Assembly: GCA_947089135.1 (NCBI GenBank)
Contig: CAMUJF010000001.1
Coordinates: 62,001 to 126,000, forward strand
Direction: 5' to 3'
From: an uncultured Clostridia bacterium
GTDB lineage: Bacteria > Bacillota > Clostridia > Oscillospirales > Ruminococcaceae
Length of the DNA: 64,000 nucleotides
In this document: positions 23,283 to 31,290 of the stretch, one piece after another
How positions within the stretch are numbered: the stretch's first letter is position 1
Layout of the letters: each line of letters opens with the position of its first letter
Made by a program: the position numbers and the translations under genes
The notes under the pieces: model-generated
The model's input: the letters and a program-made list of their open reading frames with translations, nothing else
Databases searched by the model: none
What the model was told of the DNA's origin: nothing

Positions 23283-24650
23283 ATGGGTATAACCTACTCC
23301 AATAAAGAAGTCAATACAGACAGCATAAGCTGCGGCGGATCGTTTATGGTGACAATGTCCCTGACGGCTTCGCCGGACATTGTAAGCAATCCCGCGGACA
23401 TTGTTCTTATTCTCGACCGTTCGGGAAGTATGGCGGGAAGTCCTCTTGCCAACATGAAAAACGGCGCGAGAAAATTTATTGATATTATCGCCGACGCAAC
23501 GGGCGGCACTCAGACCGGTCAGATCGGCGGCGGCAGCCGTATTGCAGTTGTAAGCTTTGCGGACGTCGCAACTCAGGATACTCAGCTTATCACTTCCGTT
23601 GCAGACCTTAAAGCGGCTGTAACGGCTCTTACCGCCGGCGGAGATACAAATCATGCCGACGCTTTTGAAAAGGCTCTGCAGCTTTTCCCTGCGGGCACGA
23701 CAAATCAGAAAGTAATGATAATGTTCACAGACGGCGTTACGACCGCGGGCGGAAATCCCAACACAGTTGCGACCGCCGCTAAAGCGCAGGGCGTAGTAAT
23801 TTACGCTATCGGTCTTTCAGGCAACGGCGGAATTGATGAAGACGCTCTTGACGATTGGGCTTCCGATCCGTCCTCTTCGTATGTTGCAATTACTCCCGAC
23901 GACGAGGAGCTTGAAAATCTTTTTGAAGATCTGGCAAACAACATCACAAAAACAGGAGCCACCAACATTGTTCTCAGAGACACGGTAGCTCCCTGCTTCA
24001 GAATATCCTCCGTTTTAAATCCCGCGGTGGGTACGGCTACAATGGTAAACTCCAACACCGTTGAATGGCGTATTCCCGCTCTTGGCGTAAGCGGCAGCGA
24101 GGGCGCAGTCCTTGAATTCAACGTTCAGCACGTCGGTCAGTGTACGGGTACCGTAGCTGTAAACGAGTCGGTTTCTTACACCGATACCGAGGGCAACATT
24201 GTTGTATTCCCGTCTCCCGAAATAGACGTAAACTGCGGCATTGATGTTATTCCCGAAAGCTGTCCTGTTCCCGTTGAGATAACCGCCGCAGGCTGCGGAG
24301 ACACTGTTGAATTTGACGCGGGCGAGCTTGCTCTCAGCTCCGCGGGACGTATCCTCCAGCTTGACGTTACTCTGCAAAACGTTTGTCCAAACAAGCGCGT
24401 CGCTCTGGCGGTAATACTGAACGAAACAGACCCTGAGGGCAACGAGTACAGAAGAGGCATGAAAACCTTGACTATTCCCGCTCACACGGAAGCCTCCTGC
24501 CGTAACGTAAACGTTCGCTGCATCAAGTTCGTCCTGCCCGAGGATCTGGACGTTTCCGGAACAGGCACGGGAACATGCAACACAAGAACCTTTAACGCGA
24601 GATTTTTCGCAAATTATATTGATTCAGACTTCGAGTGCTGCACAGACTGA
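23283..24650 (+). CDS. Von Willebrand factor A domain protein without a signal peptide
   Basis: 455 residues. The vWA domain occupies about residues 35-215 with an intact metal site: DRSGSMAGS (DxSxS), the Thr in GGDTNHAD, and MFTDGVTT. A DUF11-like beta domain (about 230-320) and a Cys-rich C-terminal domain (about 325-455, with paired cysteines such as ESCPVPVEITAAGCGD and DFECCTD) follow. The start at 23283 is chosen because AAAGGA is 9 nt upstream. No secretion signal or anchor is visible, which is odd for such beta/Cys-rich domains; a coat or large-complex component is possible. It ends close to the convergent prmC. Confidence 0.75.
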   Translation: MGITYSNKEVNTDSISCGGSFMVTMSLTASPDIVSNPADIVLILDRSGSMAGSPLANMKNGARKFIDIIADATGGTQTGQIGGGSRIAVVSFADVATQDTQLITSVADLKAAVTALTAGGDTNHADAFEKALQLFPAGTTNQKVMIMFTDGVTTAGGNPNTVATAAKAQGVVIYAIGLSGNGGIDEDALDDWASDPSSSYVAITPDDEELENLFEDLANNITKTGATNIVLRDTVAPCFRISSVLNPAVGTATMVNSNTVEWRIPALGVSGSEGAVLEFNVQHVGQCTGTVAVNESVSYTDTEGNIVVFPSPEIDVNCGIDVIPESCPVPVEITAAGCGDTVEFDAGELALSSAGRILQLDVTLQNVCPNKRVALAVILNETDPEGNEYRRGMKTLTIPAHTEASCRNVNVRCIKFVLPEDLDVSGTGTGTCNTRTFNARFFANYIDSDFECCTD

Positions 24651-24698
24651 GAGACTGAGAGACTGAGCCTGATAAAATAACAATATCCATCCGTTTTT

Positions 24699-25583
24699 TC
24701 AGACGTCCTTTTTTATTCCGGTGACTACCCTGTCTCTGCCGGCGTAGTCCTTATAAACGGAAATGTTTTCGTATCCGCTTTTTTCCAGAATATCTCTTAC
24801 CGCCGCCGCTTGTTCAAAGCCTATCTCAAAGGCGATAAGACCGCCCTCCTTTAGGATTTCCCGCCAAAGACAGGATATCACCCGATAGAATTTCAAGCCG
24901 TCCGCACCGCCGCGCAGGGCAAGCTCCGGCTCCCGTCTTACCTCGCGGGAAAGCTCGGTCATCTCCTTGTCGGTGATATAGGGGGGATTCGAGACTATGC
25001 AGTCTATTTTACGAAGCTCCCCGATATCATCGGGGTCGGCAAAGTTTTCAAGAAGTCTGCCGTCGGTAACGTCTCCTTTTAGTATTTTGATGTCCGCGCC
25101 GTGGCGGAGGATATTTTTAGTCAGGTAGGGCATTGCTTCCGAGGACAGTTCTGCGGCGTGTATCACCGCGTTCGGTATTTCCTTTTTCAGGGTAACGGCA
25201 ATACAGCCGCTGCCGCTGCAAAGATCGCATATTTCAGGCGAATCATTGCCTGCTGTTTTAAAATGCTCCAGCACCTTTTCGACGAGGGTCTCCGTGTCAG
25301 GACGGGGTATCAAAACGCCCTCGCCTACATAAAATGGTCTGCCGAAAAATTCCCACTCGCCGAGAATATACTGCAAGGGCGTGCCGCCGCAGCGCTTTTC
25401 CGCCGCAAGCATGAGCTTGTCCGCGTCCGGTTCGGGCACTTCCGTATCTCCGTGCAGGACAAGGTCTGTTTTATCAGCATTTAAAATATCCTCGAAAAGG
25501 CAGTCGGTATCAAAGCCGCTGTCCTCAATTCCCGCGGCGGAGAGCATATTTACAGTAAGCCTGTGAAGCTCTTTCAAAGTCAT
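24699..25583 (-). CDS. prmC: Peptide chain release factor N5-glutamine methyltransferase
   Basis: Methylates the Gln of the GGQ motif in RF1/RF2 using S-adenosylmethionine. 294 residues: helical N-terminal domain, then the Rossmann domain with IPRPDTETL, the SAM loop DLCSGSGCIAV (about 120-130) and the catalytic NPPYI (about 197-201). The start at 25583 has GAAAGGA upstream and its own consensus promoter. prmC usually follows prfA, but prfA is not here. It is convergent with the vWA gene. Confidence 0.93.
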   Translation of the reverse strand: MTLKELHRLTVNMLSAAGIEDSGFDTDCLFEDILNADKTDLVLHGDTEVPEPDADKLMLAAEKRCGGTPLQYILGEWEFFGRPFYVGEGVLIPRPDTETLVEKVLEHFKTAGNDSPEICDLCSGSGCIAVTLKKEIPNAVIHAAELSSEAMPYLTKNILRHGADIKILKGDVTDGRLLENFADPDDIGELRKIDCIVSNPPYITDKEMTELSREVRREPELALRGGADGLKFYRVISCLWREILKEGGLIAFEIGFEQAAAVRDILEKSGYENISVYKDYAGRDRVVTGIKKDV

Positions 25584-25617
25584 AGCAATATCCTTTCCCG
25601 ATCAATGAGATAGGAGT

Positions 25618-25646
25618 ATTATATCATATACGGCTGTAAAAATCAA
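25618..25646 (-). promoter_or_regulatory. Promoter of prmC
   Basis: Minus-strand TTGATT (25641-25646), 17 bp, TATAAT (25618-25623), 35 nt upstream of the start. Confidence 0.75.
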
Positions 25647-25715
25647 GGAGAAGCAGGAAATCAATTTTTATGAGATAAATTGTTGTTTAACGCACTATTT
25701 GGCAAGACTCTTATG

Positions 25716-25820
25716 GAAAAGTTTCGTCCACCTTTTCAAAGGTGGCAGGTTTCCAAAGGGCGGTGCCCTTTGGAAACCGCGAGCTGTGTTCAGCTCGACC
25801 AGCTATATGCGGCTCCCCGC
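25716..25820. repeat. Palindromic repeat island
   Basis: A chain of short hairpins: CCACCTTTTCAAAGGTGG, then GTTTCCAAAGGGC/GCCCTTTGGAAAC (25749-25778), then GAGCTGTGTTCAGCTC, then GCGGCTCCCCGC. The same modules in another order recur at 60836-61148 and 61545-61745. It occupies most of the 25584-25882 gap and contains no ORF. Confidence 0.7.
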
Positions 25821-25882
25821 TAAACACCAATTTGTTTGCGCAAAATAATTAATAATAACGCTAAAATGTTTTTAACATTATG

Positions 25883-25911
25883 TTGACATTTTTGTGAATA
25901 AGTTATATAAT
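25883..25911 (+). promoter_or_regulatory. Promoter of the cytidylate-kinase-like gene
   Basis: Perfect consensus TTGACA (25883-25888), 17 bp, TATAAT (25906-25911), 50 nt upstream of the start. Confidence 0.85.
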
Positions 25912-25960
25912 TATAATAAAGCATAAGCTTTACTTCATATTGAAAGGACTGATAGATTTC

Positions 25961-26575
25961 ATGAATACAATAATTACCATAGGCAGACAGTTTGGCAGCG
26001 GCGGACGCGAGGTCGGCGAAAAGCTTGCGGAAAAGCTGGGATACGCATTTTACGACAATCATCTTATCGCAATGGCTGCCGAAAAAAGCGGAATGAGCCA
26101 TGCCGCTCTCACCGACGCGGACGAAAAAGCCGCCAATCCTTGGCTGTACGCGGCAATGAGCCAGACCGGACAAACAAGCTTCGGACTGAACATTTCCACA
26201 AACGACGCTTTGTTTACCGTTCAGGCGCAGATAATCCGCGACATAGCAAAGTCCGAAAACGCCGTTATAGTAGGACGCTGCTCCGACTACATTCTTAAAG
26301 ACGAGGACGTAAACCTGCTGAACGTATACATATACGCCCCGACCGAAGCGCGGATAAAACGCGTTCTGGAGCGGGAAAACGTCTCCACAGAGCAGCAGGC
26401 TCTCCAGATGATGAAGCGGCACGACAAGCAACGCAAGCTTTACTATGACTTCTACACCGACCGTAAATGGGCGGCACACGAAAACTATCACCTGACTCTG
26501 AACAGCGACAAATTCGGCATTGACGGAACGGCGGATATCATAGCTGCCGCGGTTTCCGCAAATAAAAAAGGCTGA
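25961..26575 (+). CDS. Cytidylate kinase-like family protein
   Basis: 204 residues with the nucleotide-binding loop GRQFGSGGREVGEKLAEKLG at residues 7-26 and the family features YDNHLI, VGRCSDYIL and RIKRVLERE, plus a hydrophobic C-terminal tail. This family resembles Cmk but is common in Clostridia as a second, uncharacterised paralogue; the true substrate is not known. The start at 25961 has GAAAGGA 12 nt upstream. Monocistronic, with a consensus promoter and a terminator. Confidence 0.85.
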   Translation: MNTIITIGRQFGSGGREVGEKLAEKLGYAFYDNHLIAMAAEKSGMSHAALTDADEKAANPWLYAAMSQTGQTSFGLNISTNDALFTVQAQIIRDIAKSENAVIVGRCSDYILKDEDVNLLNVYIYAPTEARIKRVLERENVSTEQQALQMMKRHDKQRKLYYDFYTDRKWAAHENYHLTLNSDKFGIDGTADIIAAAVSANKKG

Positions 26576-26614
26576 TTATCTTATCCGCCAATTCATTCAC
26601 AACACTCACAGCAC

Positions 26615-26648
26615 AAAAAGAGGGTATCTTTCGATACCCTCTGATTTT
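26615..26648. terminator. Bidirectional terminator
   Basis: Arms AGAGGGTATC and GATACCCTCT with A runs on the left and T runs on the right. It serves the kinase-like gene (plus) and the surface-protein gene ending at 26675 (minus). Confidence 0.85.
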
Positions 26649-26674
26649 TCGTTTTGCCGTAGCTATAAGTGAAA

Positions 26675-27652
26675 TTACTTTCTCTTCTTAGCAACGATAG
26701 CAGCAGCGCCTGCAACAGCCATTACAGCAACGATAGAAGCAACAGCAGCGTTACCTGTAGCTGCAGGTGTTGTTGTAGTGTCAGCAACGGGAGCGGGAGC
26801 AGCAGTCTCTACAGGAGCGGGCTCAGCAACGGGAGCCTCTGTCTCTGCAGGAGCAGCCTCAGCATCGTCAACAGCAATCTCATCATCGTCAGCCTCTACA
26901 GGAGCAGCCTCTGTCTCAGCGGGAGCAGCAGTTGTTTCCTCAGCAGGAGCAGCTGCAGTCTCCTCAGGAGCAGCCTCTGTCTCAGCGGGAGCAGGAGTTA
27001 CTCCGATAGGAAGAGCATTGCCCTTGTCATCAAGAAGCTGAACGTTGTCAATGTACATTACATATTCATCAGCCTCAGCAGCAGCAGCCCATCTCATAAG
27101 ACCGAAGAAAGGATTAACACCGTCTTCTGTATAGAATTCATTCTTCATCATGAATTTTCTTTCGATCTTGATCTCAGCAGCAACGCCCGGATCATAAGCT
27201 CCGCCGTCCCAAGCCTTGTCAGACCAGTTAGGATTTACCTGACCGCTGCCCTTAGCGTTAGGATCAAAGCCGCCTGCTGCGCCTACAGCGCCGCCTGCCC
27301 AGCCAACAATACCCTCGGCTGTCTTAGGAACGATAGTAAGATCAAAAGTAACCTTGCGGATCTGAACAGTGTTGCTTCTGTCAGTGATCTTATCAAGATC
27401 AAACCATACCTTAGGAACCATATTCTTATCCTGAACATCAACCTTAAGTCTCTTGGAACCGTTGTAGTCCTCAACGGAAAGAACGGAATTATCAGCGCCG
27501 GAGTCTGTGTTCATGTAAACGAAAGAGAAGTCGCCGTCTTCAAAGTCGATGGTTGTTCCGCCGGCATTGATAGCGGATACGGACATTGCAGCCATTGTAG
27601 TGCAAGCTATAGCGGCAGCAGCTACGCCGGCAATGATTTTTTTGATTTTCAT
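26675..27652 (-). CDS. Secreted surface protein 1 of a five-gene array
   Basis: 325 residues. Signal peptide (MKIKKIIAGVAAAAIA and on, cleavage near AVSA), a beta-rich domain of about 190 residues (FEDGDFSFVYMNTD at its start) that looks like a carbohydrate-binding fold, then an acidic Ala/Pro/Glu/Thr linker with repeats of AAPAETEAAP (about 215-295), and a C-terminal anchor: PAATGN, a hydrophobic segment and AKKRK. The tail resembles a sortase signal of the xPxTG type. Start supported by GGAGGAAA. It has its own promoter and terminator. Ligand and anchoring enzyme are unknown; no sortase gene is in the window. Confidence 0.75.
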   Translation of the reverse strand: MKIKKIIAGVAAAAIACTTMAAMSVSAINAGGTTIDFEDGDFSFVYMNTDSGADNSVLSVEDYNGSKRLKVDVQDKNMVPKVWFDLDKITDRSNTVQIRKVTFDLTIVPKTAEGIVGWAGGAVGAAGGFDPNAKGSGQVNPNWSDKAWDGGAYDPGVAAEIKIERKFMMKNEFYTEDGVNPFFGLMRWAAAAEADEYVMYIDNVQLLDDKGNALPIGVTPAPAETEAAPEETAAAPAEETTAAPAETEAAPVEADDDEIAVDDAEAAPAETEAPVAEPAPVETAAPAPVADTTTTPAATGNAAVASIVAVMAVAGAAAIVAKKRK

Positions 27653-27708
27653 TGTTTGTTTCCTCCAATTCTATTCGCGGGTCTGTTTTTGCCCACCTTA
27701 GTAAGATA

Positions 27709-27737
27709 ATTATATCATTAAATATTCATTTAAACAA
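27709..27737 (-). promoter_or_regulatory. Promoter of surface protein 1
   Basis: Minus-strand TTGTTT (27732-27737), 17 bp, TATAAT (27709-27714). Confidence 0.65.
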
Positions 27738-27798
27738 TATACTTTTTTTATAATAATTGCTGCAATTTTTTGTTCAATTTAGCGAAAACATAAAAAAT

Positions 27799-27827
27799 AA
27801 ATCCGCCCTGTATTTTAGAGCGGATTT
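27799..27827 (-). terminator. Terminator of surface protein 2
   Basis: AAATCCGC / GCGGATTT arms with a U-rich run on the minus strand, 18 nt past the stop at 27846. Confidence 0.75.
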
Positions 27828-27845
27828 AATACTGTAAGTATCGTT

Positions 27846-28631
27846 TTACTTTCTCTTCTTAGAAGCTATTGCAGCAGCTCCGGCAACAGCCATTACAGAT
27901 ACCGCAACGGCAGCGGAAACATTGCCTGTAGCGGGAGAAGCGGTAACCGCAGTATCGGCAGCAGGCTCAGCTTCGGCAGGAACAGATTCCTCTTCGGCGG
28001 AAGCCTCTGTCTCTGCAGGAGCAGGAGCCTCGTCCTCATCAGCCTCAGCATCTTCAGCAGGAGCAGCGGTTGTTTCCTCGGGGGCAGCTTCTGTTTCAGC
28101 CGTCTCTGTACCATATGTACCATTAGTGACCTGCTCACCCTCTTCCTTTGTAATGAGCTTTATCTCGCCCTGAGGAGCGTCTGCCTTTGTGATCTCGGCG
28201 GACTTTACAGTAACGTTTGCAACCATAAAGCCGAGACCGCCGTCAGCCAGCGAGGAAATAATGTCCTGAGGAATAATAAACTCAACGGAGGTCTGACCGT
28301 CGGCAAGAACAAAGTTGCCGTCGTCAGCCATTGCCAGAACAGTATCGCTCTGAAGACTGGTCGTAAAGCCTACCCAGTCTGTGTCGTGGTCTATGGGTCT
28401 GAGGTGGTGGAGATGCTCGCCCACAAGCGGTTCCTTTATTTCAACGGTAAGTACGACCTTTACGTCTCCGCCGAGTGCCTCAAGATCCGCCTTGGGAATG
28501 CATTTGCCTGCCTTCCAGAGACCCGGACACTCACTGTCAAGAGTGATAGTAACAGCAAACGCATTGACCGCCATCATAGAAACTGCTACAGCAGCCGCCG
28601 CAATTGTGCTTAAAATTTTTTTAACATTCAT
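27846..28631 (-). CDS. Secreted surface protein 2 of the array
   Basis: 261 residues. Signal peptide (MNVKKILSTIAAAAVAVS), a globular domain (about 27-165) with LDSECPGLWKAGKCIPKADL and GGDVKVVLTVEIKEPLVG, an acidic Ala/Glu linker, and the anchor SPATGN, hydrophobic segment, KKRK. The globular domain is a close paralogue of that of the next gene (28802-29626), with the same spacing of GGDVKVVLTVE, the FVLADGQTS strand and the APQGEIK end. Start at 28631 follows GGAGGTAA. It ends in its own terminator. A beta-sandwich glycan-binding role is plausible from the pattern but unproven. Confidence 0.75.
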   Translation of the reverse strand: MNVKKILSTIAAAAVAVSMMAVNAFAVTITLDSECPGLWKAGKCIPKADLEALGGDVKVVLTVEIKEPLVGEHLHHLRPIDHDTDWVGFTTSLQSDTVLAMADDGNFVLADGQTSVEFIIPQDIISSLADGGLGFMVANVTVKSAEITKADAPQGEIKLITKEEGEQVTNGTYGTETAETEAAPEETTAAPAEDAEADEDEAPAPAETEASAEEESVPAEAEPAADTAVTASPATGNVSAAVAVSVMAVAGAAAIASKKRK

Positions 28632-28752
28632 TATTATTACCTCCGTATTTATTTTGTATTGATTTTGCTGTAGCAATTATAGCACATCGATCCGCCTCAA
28701 ATATAGCATTTTATTGACAATTATATCATGATTTTGCCCCGAAATAAAAATA

Positions 28753-28782
28753 AAAAACCGAGGGAGCATTCCCTCGGTTTTT
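28753..28782 (-). terminator. Terminator of surface protein 3
   Basis: AAAAACCGAGGGA / TCCCTCGGTTTTT arms, 20 nt past the stop at 28802. Confidence 0.8.
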
Positions 28783-28801
28783 AAAATGTACAATGCAGAA
28801 A

Positions 28802-29626
28802 TTACTTTCTCTTCTTAGCAACTACAGCAACAGCGCCTGCAACAGCCATTACGGAAATCATAACAGCAGCGGGAACATTGCCTGTAGCAGCGGGAGTTGT
28901 AACAGCTGTGTCAGCAGCGGGAGCGTCTGTTGCAGCGTCAGCAGCAGGAGCTTCATCAGCGGCAGGAGCCTCGTCAGCTTCGTCAGCAGCAGGAGCCTCG
29001 TCAGCTTCGTCAGCAGCAGGAGCTTCGTCAACAGCCGGTGCTTCATCAGCAGCGGGAGCCTCGTCAGCAGGAGCAGCGTCAACAGACTTGCCGTCCATGA
29101 TATCGGTAGCCTGAGCTTCGTCAACAACCTTTATAGCGCCCTGAGGAGCACCTGCGGAAAGCTCAGCGGACTTGATGATAACATCGTTAACCTGGAAGTA
29201 GAGACCTGCGCTCTCATCTTCGTTGCCTTCAGCGTCAACATAGCCCTTGAATTCGGACCATACAGACTCGGGAACTACAAATTCAAGAGAAGTCTGACCG
29301 TCAGCAAATACGAAGAATCCATCGCTCTTTTTGATAGCGGTATCGCTTGTAAGACCGTCTGTGATAGCGTCCCAGGAAACGCACATATTCATAGGCTTAG
29401 CAAGGTGGTTGTGAGTACCAACGAGGGGTTCCTTCATCTCAACCGTAAGAACTACCTTAACGTCGCCGCCGATAGCCTCGAACTCAGCCTTGGGAATACC
29501 CTTGCTTGCAGCCCATCCGCCGGGATATTCACTGTCCATAGTAACTGCAGCAAATGCGTTGATTGCTGTCATGGATACGGCAACAGCCGCAGCCGCAACA
29601 GCCGCGAGAACTTTTCTGAATTTCAT
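28802..29626 (-). CDS. Secreted surface protein 3 of the array
   Basis: 274 residues. Signal peptide (MKFRKVLAAVAAAAVAVS), globular domain paralogous to that of protein 2 (DSEYPGGWAASKGIPKAEF, GGDVKVVLTVEMKEPLVG, FVFADGQTSLEFVVP), a tandem-repeat acidic linker (DEAPAADEA units, about residues 180-235) and the anchor PAATGN, hydrophobic, AKKRK. The start at 29626 has GGAGGAAA upstream; an in-frame extension of 49 residues lacks a ribosome site. Promoter TTGAAA/TATAAT. The 27-nt linker repeat could change length by slippage. Confidence 0.75.
   Translation of the reverse strand: MKFRKVLAAVAAAAVAVSMTAINAFAAVTMDSEYPGGWAASKGIPKAEFEAIGGDVKVVLTVEMKEPLVGTHNHLAKPMNMCVSWDAITDGLTSDTAIKKSDGFFVFADGQTSLEFVVPESVWSEFKGYVDAEGNEDESAGLYFQVNDVIIKSAELSAGAPQGAIKVVDEAQATDIMDGKSVDAAPADEAPAADEAPAVDEAPAADEADEAPAADEADEAPAADEAPAADAATDAPAADTAVTTPAATGNVPAAVMISVMAVAGAVAVVAKKRK
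28935..29076. repeat. In-frame tandem repeat encoding the acidic linker
   Basis: A 27-nt unit beginning CAGGAGCCTCGTCAGC is repeated nearly exactly two to three times, with diverged copies on both sides. Each unit encodes nine residues of the DEAPAADEA type. Confidence 0.75.
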
Positions 29627-29684
29627 AAATAATTTCCTCCAATTCTTTTGCAGATTCGTCTGCCGTTTAAATATTTGCACAATA

Positions 29685-29713
29685 ATTATAACATTGCTCA
29701 TTAAAAATTTCAA
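29685..29713 (-). promoter_or_regulatory. Promoter of surface protein 3
   Basis: Minus-strand TTGAAA (29708-29713), 17 bp, TATAAT (29685-29690). Confidence 0.75.
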
Positions 29714-29756
29714 CGTATTTTTTACACAGTAATTATCCTGTGTTTTTGTTGAAAAC

Positions 29757-29788
29757 AACAAAAAGGGTACCAAAAGATACCCTTTTCG
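29757..29788 (-). terminator. Terminator of surface protein 4
   Basis: AAAAGGGTA / TACCCTTTT arms, about 25 nt past the stop at 29812. Confidence 0.75.
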
Positions 29789-29811
29789 GAAACATTTGGT
29801 TTTGGAAAAAA

Positions 29812-30456
29812 TTACTTTCTCTTTCTTGAAGCGGCAGCAGCAATTCCGGCGGCAGCCATTACGGAAAGCATAACAGCGGCGGAAGCGTTGCCTGTTGTTG
29901 CGGACTGAGTGTTGCTGTCGGCAGCGGGAGCAGTCTCTGCGGGAGTCTCCGCAGCAGCTTCTGTCTCAGCGGGAGCAGCTGCTCCGCCCAGACCGGAAAC
30001 CGTAAAGGTGATTTTCAGCGAGGAACCGATAGCTGTGGCTTGATTTACGGGAGAGTCGTTCTTTGTATCGCCGTACTGATTGTAGATCTCAATTCTGTAG
30101 TTGCCCTTTTCCTCGATATCGCCGTAAATGATCTTGCCTGCGTCAAAGGAAAGCTCGGAGCCGTCGATCTCTACCTTGTCAAGAACAGCGGTGGCTTCGG
30201 GAGCGTCCGCAAACATCTGCTCGATATCAACAACGAAAACGCCAAAGTCTGCAGCTCCCGCAACAGCGGTGGATTCGAGAGTATACTGTCCGTCGCCGGT
30301 AACCTCAACGAGAGAGTCCCAGTCCTGAACAGCCCATGCCGTATCGGCAAAGCCAAGCTTAGCGTTGTAGCTGTCCGCAGCGAAAACATTGACAGCCATA
30401 GCGGAAACGGATACTGCCGCAGCAGCGACCGCTGCGATTATCTTTTTGATCTTCAT
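29812..30456 (-). CDS. Secreted surface protein 4 of the array
   Basis: 214 residues. Signal peptide (MKIKKIIAAVAAAAVSVS), a different globular domain of about 130 residues (YNAKLGFADTAWAVQDWDSL at its start, ending SLKITFTVSGLGG), a short Ala/Glu/Pro/Thr linker, and the anchor SATTGN, hydrophobic, SRKRK. The beta-rich pattern with aromatic residues suggests a binding module; no catalytic motif is seen. Start supported by GGAGGAATT. Own terminator. Confidence 0.75.
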   Translation of the reverse strand: MKIKKIIAAVAAAAVSVSAMAVNVFAADSYNAKLGFADTAWAVQDWDSLVEVTGDGQYTLESTAVAGAADFGVFVVDIEQMFADAPEATAVLDKVEIDGSELSFDAGKIIYGDIEEKGNYRIEIYNQYGDTKNDSPVNQATAIGSSLKITFTVSGLGGAAAPAETEAAAETPAETAPAADSNTQSATTGNASAAVMLSVMAAAGIAAAASRKRK

Positions 30457-30592
30457 AATTAATTCCTCCGTTAAAAGTCAGATTTTATTAGTACGTCCAA
30501 CAGGATTGTACATACATATTATACTCCTGTTTTCTAAAAAAATCTATGATAATTTTGTATGAAATAAAACGATTACATTGTGCATTTTTACA

Positions 30593-30625
30593 AAAAAATC
30601 CTCCGAAACAAATCGGAGGATTTTT
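30593..30625 (-). terminator. Terminator of surface protein 5
   Basis: AAATCCTCCGA / TCGGAGGATTT arms, 30 nt past the stop at 30654. Confidence 0.8.
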
Positions 30626-30653
30626 CATTTAAGCTTAAATTAAAAGCTTCGGC

Positions 30654-30968
30654 TTACTTAGCTTTCTTAGCAACTACAGCAGCTGCTGCGAGAGCAACAG
30701 GGATAACTGCGAGAGCTATAGGAGCGTTGCCTGTAGGGGGGTTGGGAGCGGGAGTCTCGTCCACAACAGGAGCAGGAGTCTCGTCCTCATCGTCAGCAGG
30801 AGCCTCGTCCTCGCCCTCGTCGTCAGCTACGATCTCATCATCGCCAACCTCTTCGTCGCTGATTGTAGCGTCGTCAACCTCTGCGCCGGCGGCGGATACA
30901 GTCATTGTAAGAACTGCAGCGGACATAGCGCATACAGCGATAGCAGCAAGAATCTTCTTAAGTTTCAT
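30654..30968 (-). CDS. Mini surface protein 5: signal peptide, acidic spacer and anchor only
   Basis: 104 residues from a start at 30968 (GGAGG upstream). It consists of a signal peptide (MKLKKILAAIAVCAMSAAVL), about 45 strongly acidic residues (DDEIVADDEGEDEAPADDED) and the anchor NPPTGN, hydrophobic, AKKAK. There is no room for a folded domain. NPPTG is the best sortase-like match of the array. It could coat the wall with negative charge or be a remnant that lost its domain; the intact promoter (31023-31051), ribosome site and terminator argue that it is expressed. Confidence 0.7.
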   Translation of the reverse strand: MKLKKILAAIAVCAMSAAVLTMTVSAAGAEVDDATISDEEVGDDEIVADDEGEDEAPADDEDETPAPVVDETPAPNPPTGNAPIALAVIPVALAAAAVVAKKAK

Positions 30969-31022
30969 TGTTAAATCCTCCATTCAATTGTTTTGTATAT
31001 AGTTTATCTTAACTATGGTGTA

Positions 31023-31051
31023 ATTATAACATAATAGTTCTTTAAATCCAA
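31023..31051 (-). promoter_or_regulatory. Promoter of surface protein 5
   Basis: Minus-strand TTGGAT (31046-31051), 17 bp, TATAAT (31023-31028). The rest of the 30969-31290 gap is AT-rich and shows no further structure. Confidence 0.65.
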
Positions 31052-31290
31052 TTGCCAATTTAACAATTTTTTGCCGTTTTTTAATATGTAATTTGCGCAA
31101 TATCCACAAAAACAAGGATTTTTTTCACTCAAAAATTAAATTTTGGTTACAAATTTCCCGTATTTTTAATCATATGTAAAATACTTCCGCATATTTTTGC
31201 AATATTTTTTTATTCAATTTGCGCGTATAAGGCTTTACAAAATTAAATAATATGTCATAATAATAGAAAATAAAGCAAAGGAGGAAGCGT

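Noticed and set aside
26778..27041. Plus-strand Ala/Ser-rich frames opposite the surface-protein genes
   Set aside because: They are antisense shadows of the Ala/Glu/Pro linkers, with no ribosome site or promoter.
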